From Halosaccharopolyspora lacisalsi (GTDB taxonomy: Bacteria > Actinomycetota > Actinomycetes > Mycobacteriales > Pseudonocardiaceae): DNA of 64,000 nt. The notes beneath the pieces were generated by a model. The model worked only from the letters and a program-made list of their open reading frames with translations, was not told the DNA's origin and searched no databases. Shown here piece after piece: positions 59,055-64,000 of this stretch (positions are counted from its first letter, which is position 1; each line of letters starts with the position of its first letter). The translations under genes and the position numbers were made by a program. The DNA is taken from contig NZ_JACGWZ010000001.1 of NCBI RefSeq assembly GCF_014137975.1, positions 992,001 through 1,056,000 of the forward strand. The letters run 5' to 3'.

Positions 59055-61832
59055 GTGGCTGAAAGCCGTTCGAACACCGCGAGGATGACACCGGCCGAGT
59101 CCTACACGGCCCATCGGCGCCGTACCGCCCACCCGCAGCTGGCGGGATTCGCCGAGCAGATGTCCTTCGAGCTCGACTCGTTCCAGCGCACCGCCTGCCA
59201 GGCCCTGGAATCCGGCCACGGCGTGCTGGTGTGCGCACCGACCGGTGCGGGCAAGACCGTGGTCGGGGAGTTCGCCGTGCACATGGCCCTGGCGGAGGGG
59301 CGCAAGTGCTTCTACACGACCCCGATCAAGGCGCTGTCCAACCAGAAGTACGCCGACCTGTGCCAGCGCCACGGCAGCGAGGCGGTGGGGCTGCTCACCG
59401 GCGACACCTCCATCAACGGTGAGGCCCAGGTGGTGGTGATGACCACCGAGGTGCTGCGCAACATGCTGTACGCGGGGTCGAGCACCATCGACCAGCTCGG
59501 CTACGTCGTCATGGACGAGGTGCACTACCTGGCCGACCGGTTCCGCGGCGCGGTCTGGGAGGAAGTGATCCTGCACCTGCCGGAGTACGTGCAGCTGGCG
59601 AGCCTGTCGGCCACCGTGAGCAACGCCGAGGAGTTCGGCGAGTGGTTGGTCGAGGTCCGCGGGGACACCACGGTCGTGGTCGACGAGCACCGTCCGGTGC
59701 CGCTGTGGCAGCACATGCTCGTCGGGTCCCGCATGTTCGACCTCTTCGGAGGGGAGACCGACAACCGCGAGCTCAAGATCAACCCGAACCTGGTGCGGCA
59801 CACCCAGGAGCTCTCCCGCGTGCACAGCCCGCCTCGCGGGTCCAAGGGCGGACCGAACGGCAAGAACAAGCCGCGCGGGTCGAAGTTCTTCGCGCCTTCG
59901 CGAGTCGACGTCCTCGACGGGCTCAACTCCTCCGGCCTGCTGCCCGCGATCGTGTTCATCTTCAGTCGCGCCGGTTGCGACGCGGCCGTGAGCCAGTGCG
60001 TCCGGGCGGGACTGCGCCTGACCTCGGAGGCGGAGCTGGCCGAGATCCGCGAGGTCGTCGAGGAACGCACCAGCAACCTGCCCGAGGACGATCTGGAGGT
60101 CCTCGGGTACTGGGAGTGGCGCGAGGCGCTGGAACGCGGGGTGGGAGCGCACCACGCGGGCCTGCTGCCCGCTTTCAAGGAGACCGTGGAGGAGCTGTTC
60201 GTACGCGGCCTGGTCAAGGCCGTGTTCGCCACCGAGACGCTCGCGCTGGGCATCAACATGCCCGCCCGCACGGTCGTGCTGGAGCGGCTGGTCAAGTTCA
60301 ACGGCGAGGCCCACGTCGACCTCAGCCCGGGCGAGTACACCCAGCTCACCGGTCGCGCGGGCAGGCGCGGGATCGACGTCGAGGGTCACGCGGTGGTCGT
60401 GTGGAAGCCGGGCATGGACCCCAAGCAGGTCGCCGGGCTGGCCTCCACCCGTACCTATCCGCTGCGCTCCTCGTTCCGCCCCGGATACAACATGGCCGTC
60501 AACCTGGTCAACAGAGTGGGGACCGAGCAGGCCCGGGAGCTGCTGGAGCAGTCCTTCGCGCAGTTCCAGGCCGACCGCTCCGTGGTGGGGATGTCCCGCC
60601 GCGTCGAGCGCAACTCGGAGGCCCTCGAGGGCTACGCGGAGTCGATGCACTGCGAGCTCGGTGACTTCGAGGAGTACTTCCAGCTGCGGCGGCGGATTTC
60701 CGAGCGCGAGAAGTACCTGTCCAAGCAGAACAAGGCCTCTCAGCGGGCAGAGGCCGCGAAGTCGCTGGAGTCCCTGCGCAAGGGCGATGTGATCGCGATT
60801 CCGGCCGGGCGCAGGGCCGGGCTGGCCGTGGTGATCGATCCGGGGCTGGAGCCGATGAACGAGCCCCGGCCGCTGGTGGTCACACAGGACCGCTGGTCCG
60901 GACGTGTCTCGGTCGCCGACTTCACCACGCCGGTGCAGCCGCTGGGCAAGCTCAAGCTGCCCAAGCACGTCGACACCCGTTCACCGAAGTCGCGTCGCGA
61001 TCTGGCCTCCTCGCTGCGCAACACCGATATCACGCCGCCGTCCGGGCGGAAGAAGCGAAGTTCCGACACCGGCGACGACGAGGAACTGGCGAGCCTGCGG
61101 CGGGCCATGCGCTCCCACCCCTGCCACGGCTGCGACGACCGGGAGAGCCACGCTCGGTGGGCGGAGCGCTACGAGCGGTTGCGCAGCGAGACCGAGGGGT
61201 TGCGCCGCAAGGTCGCCGCGACGACCCACTCGTTGGCCCGCTCCTTCGACCGGATCACCGCGCTGCTGACCGAGCGGGGATACCTGGCCGACGAGCAGCA
61301 GGACGAGGACTCGGTCACCGAGTACGGCAAGCGGCTGTCGCGGCTCTACAGCGAGTCGGACCTGCTGGCCGCCGAGTGCCTGCGCGAGGAGACCTGGCGG
61401 GGACTGGAACCGGCCGAGCTCGCGGCGGTGGTTTCCTCGCTGGTCTACGAGTCGCGGCGCGAGGGGGCGATGGCTCCGCAGGTTCCCTCGGGCTCGGTGA
61501 GCGATGCGCTGGATGCCACCTGGCGGCTGTGGGCCGAGCTGGAGGACGACGAGCGCAGGCACAAGATCGATCGCACCCGGGAACCGGACCCCGGATTCGC
61601 GTGGCCGGTGTTTCGGTGGGCGCGTGGCGAGTCGCTGGAGCGGGTGCTCACGGCCGCGGAGTCGACCGGCAACGAGCTCTCCGCCGGGGACTTCGTCCGG
61701 TGGTGTCGTCAGGTGATCGACCTGCTGGACCAGGTCCGCGACGTCGTCGGCACGGCCGATCCGGTCGGTGGCGCGGCGGCCAAGGCCGTGACCGCCATCC
61801 GCCGCGGTGTCGTGGCCGCGGGAGCGGTGTAG
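59055..61832 (+). CDS. helY: DEAD/DEAH-box helicase, HelY/Mtr4-like
   Basis: A 925-residue Ski2/Mtr4-like superfamily II helicase (Rv2092c HelY-type). N-terminal RecA domain: Walker A VCAPTGAGKT near residue 61, DEVHYLADR near 153 (motif II), SLSATVSNAEEF (motif III). Second RecA domain: IFIFSRAGCD, VFATETLALGINMP, QLTGRAGRRGIDVEG (motif VI). C-terminal ratchet/arch-like helical domains follow. It would unwind RNA, possibly with exonucleases in RNA turnover. GTG 59055 has CTGGGGG upstream. It is downstream of tatC as in mycobacteria. Confidence 0.93.
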   Translation: MAESRSNTARMTPAESYTAHRRRTAHPQLAGFAEQMSFELDSFQRTACQALESGHGVLVCAPTGAGKTVVGEFAVHMALAEGRKCFYTTPIKALSNQKYADLCQRHGSEAVGLLTGDTSINGEAQVVVMTTEVLRNMLYAGSSTIDQLGYVVMDEVHYLADRFRGAVWEEVILHLPEYVQLASLSATVSNAEEFGEWLVEVRGDTTVVVDEHRPVPLWQHMLVGSRMFDLFGGETDNRELKINPNLVRHTQELSRVHSPPRGSKGGPNGKNKPRGSKFFAPSRVDVLDGLNSSGLLPAIVFIFSRAGCDAAVSQCVRAGLRLTSEAELAEIREVVEERTSNLPEDDLEVLGYWEWREALERGVGAHHAGLLPAFKETVEELFVRGLVKAVFATETLALGINMPARTVVLERLVKFNGEAHVDLSPGEYTQLTGRAGRRGIDVEGHAVVVWKPGMDPKQVAGLASTRTYPLRSSFRPGYNMAVNLVNRVGTEQARELLEQSFAQFQADRSVVGMSRRVERNSEALEGYAESMHCELGDFEEYFQLRRRISEREKYLSKQNKASQRAEAAKSLESLRKGDVIAIPAGRRAGLAVVIDPGLEPMNEPRPLVVTQDRWSGRVSVADFTTPVQPLGKLKLPKHVDTRSPKSRRDLASSLRNTDITPPSGRKKRSSDTGDDEELASLRRAMRSHPCHGCDDRESHARWAERYERLRSETEGLRRKVAATTHSLARSFDRITALLTERGYLADEQQDEDSVTEYGKRLSRLYSESDLLAAECLREETWRGLEPAELAAVVSSLVYESRREGAMAPQVPSGSVSDALDATWRLWAELEDDERRHKIDRTREPDPGFAWPVFRWARGESLERVLTAAESTGNELSAGDFVRWCRQVIDLLDQVRDVVGTADPVGGAAAKAVTAIRRGVVAAGAV

Positions 61833-61911
61833 GGCCGTTCGACACTCGGGTCGTCACTCGGGTGGGTGAATGTGGTTGGATCTGGCGGCGACGTCGATCC
61901 GGGAGGCGCAC

Positions 61912-62337
61912 ATGAGCACCCCGTACGGTCCTCCACCGGGAACTCCGCCGCCGGCTCCGTACGGACCGTCCACGGGAGTACCCGCCGAGGGCGGTTTCTA
62001 CGAGCCGGCTCCGCGGCGGAGACGGTCGCCGCTGCGCTGGGTGCTGGTCGGGATCGGAGTGCTCGGCGTCCTCGCGGTGCTGTTCCTCGGTTTCGTCGCG
62101 CCGGGATGGTTCTCGCGCACGGTGTTCGACGCGGGTGCGGTGCAGCAGGGTGTCGAACGCACGCTGAAGGACTCCTACGGCATCCGGGGCGTCGGCACGG
62201 TGACGTGCCCGCCGGGTCAGCCGGTCGAGCCGTCCCACGCCTTCGACTGCCGGGTCCGCGTCGGCGGTCAGCAGCGGACCGTCACCGTCACGGTCACCGA
62301 CGACAGGGGAACCTACCGGGTCGGAAGGCCGGAGTGA
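61912..62337 (+). CDS. DUF4333 domain membrane protein
   Basis: A 141-residue protein. A proline-rich cytoplasmic tail (MSTPYGPPPGTPPPAPYGPS) precedes a basic RRRRSPLRW and one transmembrane helix (VLVGIGVLGVLAVLFLGFVAP), then an outer domain with GVGTVTCPPGQPVEPSHAFDCRVRV, the DUF4333 pattern with a conserved pair of cysteines. ATG 61912 has GGGAGG six bases upstream; GTG 61870 is unlikely. Equivalent in place to Rv2091c downstream of helY. Function unknown. Confidence 0.85.
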   Translation: MSTPYGPPPGTPPPAPYGPSTGVPAEGGFYEPAPRRRRSPLRWVLVGIGVLGVLAVLFLGFVAPGWFSRTVFDAGAVQQGVERTLKDSYGIRGVGTVTCPPGQPVEPSHAFDCRVRVGGQQRTVTVTVTDDRGTYRVGRPE

Positions 62338-62380
62338 GAAAGCCGAAATCGATTCGAATCGGCGAGCGTTCCTCGGCATC

Positions 62381-63604
62381 ATGGTGAGCGTGACCGACCA
62401 CGACGTACGGCCGTTGGCCGAGACCGAATACCGCGACGCGCACACGCTGTTCATGGCAGCCCTGCATCGTCCCCCGGCCACGGAAGGCGACTGGCCCGCC
62501 CTGGTGGCGCGCTACGAGACCGGCAGGGTCTGGGGGGACTTCCTCGGCGACGAACTCGCGGGCACGACGACGTCGTTGCCCAGCTCGCTGAGCGTTCCCG
62601 GCGGAGCGGTGCTGCCCGCGGCGGCCGTGACCGGCGTGGGGGTGCGGGCCGACCGGACCCGGCGCGGCGTGCTCACCTCGATGATGCGTTCCCAGCTGGA
62701 GGACGTGCGGGAGCGGGGCGAGCCGCTGGCGATGCTGCACGCCTCGGAGACGGGGATCTACGGTCGTTTCGGTTACGGCGTGGCCAGTCGGACCCGCACC
62801 GTCTCGTTGGACACCCACCGAGCGATCCTGGCCCCCACCGCGCCTTCCGGGGGAGACGTGCGGCTGCTCGGGGTCGCCGAGGCGCGCAAGATCCTGCCGG
62901 AGATCTACGAGCGGATCGGTGCCGCACGCCCGGGCGCCATCGCCCGCACCCCGGGATGGTGGGACACCCGGCTGCTCACGGGCGCGGAGGGAGAGCAGCT
63001 CAGGGTCGCCGTGCACTCCGACGCCGACGGCATCGACGACGGCTTCGCGCTGTGGAACACCCGGATCAACGATCACCGTTTCGACAACGGCGTGTGCACG
63101 TTGCAGGTCAGTGATCTTCGTGGGGGCGACGCCGCGGCCGCGGTGGGGCTGTGGCGGTTCCTGCTGAACCTGGATCTGGCCAACGTGATCCTCGCGGCCG
63201 ATCGCCCGCTCGACGAACCCCTCGAGTGGTGGTTGGCCGACAGCAGGCAGTGCCGCGTGCGGGGCGTGCACGACGATCTGTGGCTGCGGCTGGTCGACGT
63301 TCCCACGGCGCTGGCGGCCCGCGCCTACGGGGCGGCCGAGCCGGTCGTGGTCGAGGTGCGGGACGCGTTCCTGCCGTCGAACTCGGGGTGCTACCGCCTC
63401 GCTCCGGAAGGTGCGCGGCGGTGCGAGGACCGGCCACAGCTGACCGTGGACGCCGACATGCTCGGGGCTCTGTACCTGGGTGACGTCAGCGTTGCCACCC
63501 TGGCGGCGGCCAACCGCGTCACCGTCCACGACGACGCGGCCGTGGAGACGGCGGACCGCCTGCTGGCGACATCGGGGGTTCCCTGGTGCGGCACGGGCTT
63601 CTGA
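62381..63604 (+). CDS. Eis-like GNAT N-acetyltransferase
   Basis: A 407-residue three-domain acetyltransferase of the Eis family (double GNAT plus SCP2-like C-terminal domain). The acetyl-CoA site is VTGVGVRADRTRRGVLTSMM (R/Q-x-x-G-x-G/A type) near residue 90, and SETGIYGRFGYGVASR follows. The C-terminal SCP2-like domain ends GVPWCGTGF, whose terminal carboxylate serves as general base in Eis. In mycobacteria Eis acetylates aminoglycosides and protein targets; this protein's substrates are unknown. The start is ATG 62381 or GTG 62387. Confidence 0.88.
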   Translation: MVSVTDHDVRPLAETEYRDAHTLFMAALHRPPATEGDWPALVARYETGRVWGDFLGDELAGTTTSLPSSLSVPGGAVLPAAAVTGVGVRADRTRRGVLTSMMRSQLEDVRERGEPLAMLHASETGIYGRFGYGVASRTRTVSLDTHRAILAPTAPSGGDVRLLGVAEARKILPEIYERIGAARPGAIARTPGWWDTRLLTGAEGEQLRVAVHSDADGIDDGFALWNTRINDHRFDNGVCTLQVSDLRGGDAAAAVGLWRFLLNLDLANVILAADRPLDEPLEWWLADSRQCRVRGVHDDLWLRLVDVPTALAARAYGAAEPVVVEVRDAFLPSNSGCYRLAPEGARRCEDRPQLTVDADMLGALYLGDVSVATLAAANRVTVHDDAAVETADRLLATSGVPWCGTGF

Positions 63605-63639
63605 GCGGGTTCCCCGGGCCGCTGAGCCGGGGCGTCACC

Positions 63640-63657
63640 CGGTTTCGCGCGAAACTG
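63640..63657. repeat. Palindrome GTTTCGCGCGAAAC (copy 5)
   Basis: Palindromic core with TTTCGCGCGAAA between the convergent Eis-like and exonuclease genes; arms 63640-63648 and 63649-63657 with one G-T pair. Confidence 0.65.
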
Positions 63658-63661
63658 CGTT

Positions 63662-64000
63662 CTACTCGCGTGAAGGGACGTCCGCGGCCGTTCTCAGCGC
63701 CGTGACCAAACGATCCACCGAACGGCCCAGGTTCCAGTGCTCTCGCAACGCGGCGACTCGATCGGGGGCGGCCGGGGAGTCCGGCAGGTGGTCGTCGGAA
63801 TGGTCGCGGACCACGTTCGCGTCGCGGACCACGCGCACGACCTCGGTGGCGGCGGTGAGGTAGTCGTCGGCCTCGGCGAGCTTGGTCCGCTGGCGTGCCG
63901 TCAGCCGCCGATCCCCGGCCTCGGCGGCCAGCACCGCTTCGAGGGAGCCGAACTGCGTGATCAGCTTCGCCGCCGTCTTCTCCCCGATGCCGGCCACTCC
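63662..64000 (-). CDS. 5'-3' exonuclease, C-terminal part (runs off window)
   Basis: The C-terminal 112 residues or so of a FEN-like 5'-3' exonuclease (Rv2090-like). The visible part begins with the helix-three-turn-helix GIGEKTAAKLITQFGSLEAVL, the DNA-binding element next to the active site, followed by a helical region and end ALREHWNLGRSVDRLVTALRT. The N-terminal catalytic acids lie beyond the right edge. It would process flaps or RNA primers. Position next to an Eis-like gene and helY fits the mycobacterial order. Confidence 0.85.
   Translation of the reverse strand, partial: GVAGIGEKTAAKLITQFGSLEAVLAAEAGDRRLTARQRTKLAEADDYLTAATEVVRVVRDANVVRDHSDDHLPDSPAAPDRVAALREHWNLGRSVDRLVTALRTAADVPSRE

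Noticed and set aside
57858-60968. Another open frame over 1,000 codons on the minus strand
   Set aside because: Antisense to the lipid kinase and helicase genes, composition typical of third-position GC shadows, no recognisable domain.

Overview
The window is about 70% GC, densely coded, and clearly from an actinomycete. It carries a mycothiol ligase gene (mshC), the complete Pup-proteasome system (ARC/Mpa, Dop, Pup, PrcB, PrcA, PafA, PafB, PafC), DUF397/DUF5753 remnants and a conservon. Gene order from mshC through PAC2, hisE-hisG, a RecB-like nuclease, TrmI, ARC, dop-pup-prcBA, pafABC, tatAC, a HelY-type helicase and a 5'-3' exonuclease follows the mycobacterial block Rv2130c to Rv2090 as I remember it. 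The accessory genes (conservon, Scr1/DUF397 remnants, BCCT transporter) point to a Pseudonocardiales-type organism such as Saccharopolyspora or Actinopolyspora. That placement is inference, not proof.

Layout. 1-5.3 kb: 3' end of a dGTPase-like gene, an acVLRF1 peptidyl-tRNA hydrolase, an ABC-F ATPase behind a candidate leader-peptide attenuator, a small HTH protein and an enoyl-CoA hydratase (order like Rv1473, Rv1473A, Rv1472). 5.3-13.5 kb: SIS sugar isomerase, an Imm1-like orphan immunity protein, and an M55 D-aminopeptidase divergent from a peptide ABC transporter (binding protein, two permeases, a two-domain ATPase). 14-23 kb: VanZ-like protein, uridine-kinase-like protein, LD-carboxypeptidase, DUF3090, SCO1664-family protein, MBL hydrolase, VWA protein, BCCT transporter, mshC. 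23.6-27.6 kb: a conservon-type signalling operon (soluble kinase-like ATPase, roadblock, DUF742, small GTPase) followed by a StyA-like flavoprotein monooxygenase. 27.8-31.7 kb: PAC2, then a leader ORF, HAD phosphatase, hisE, hisG and a VOC protein. 31.9-32.5 kb: a decayed Scr1/DUF5753 regulator and DUF397 gene. 32.5-38 kb: thioesterase, RecB-like nuclease, M50 protease, TrmI and two related membrane proteins.

38.6-58 kb is the Pup-proteasome region: ARC, aldo/keto reductase, NUDIX, O-methyltransferase, dop, pup, prcB, prcA, pafA, then an insert (GT39-like membrane protein, GntR-controlled ABC exporter, secreted protein, amidase), then pafB, pafC, tatA, tatC. 58-64 kb: lipid-kinase-like protein, HelY-type helicase, DUF4333 protein, Eis-like acetyltransferase and the C-terminal end of a 5'-3' exonuclease.

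Regulatory texture. Many genes start 6-7 bases after a TANNNT box (often TAGGCT) with no room for a ribosome binding site, so leaderless transcription appears common. The window also holds several near-perfect long inverted repeats. Five of them share the core TTCGCGCGAA and lie in gaps between genes. A perfect hairpin separates pup from prcBA. All family assignments are by eye; no database search was run.
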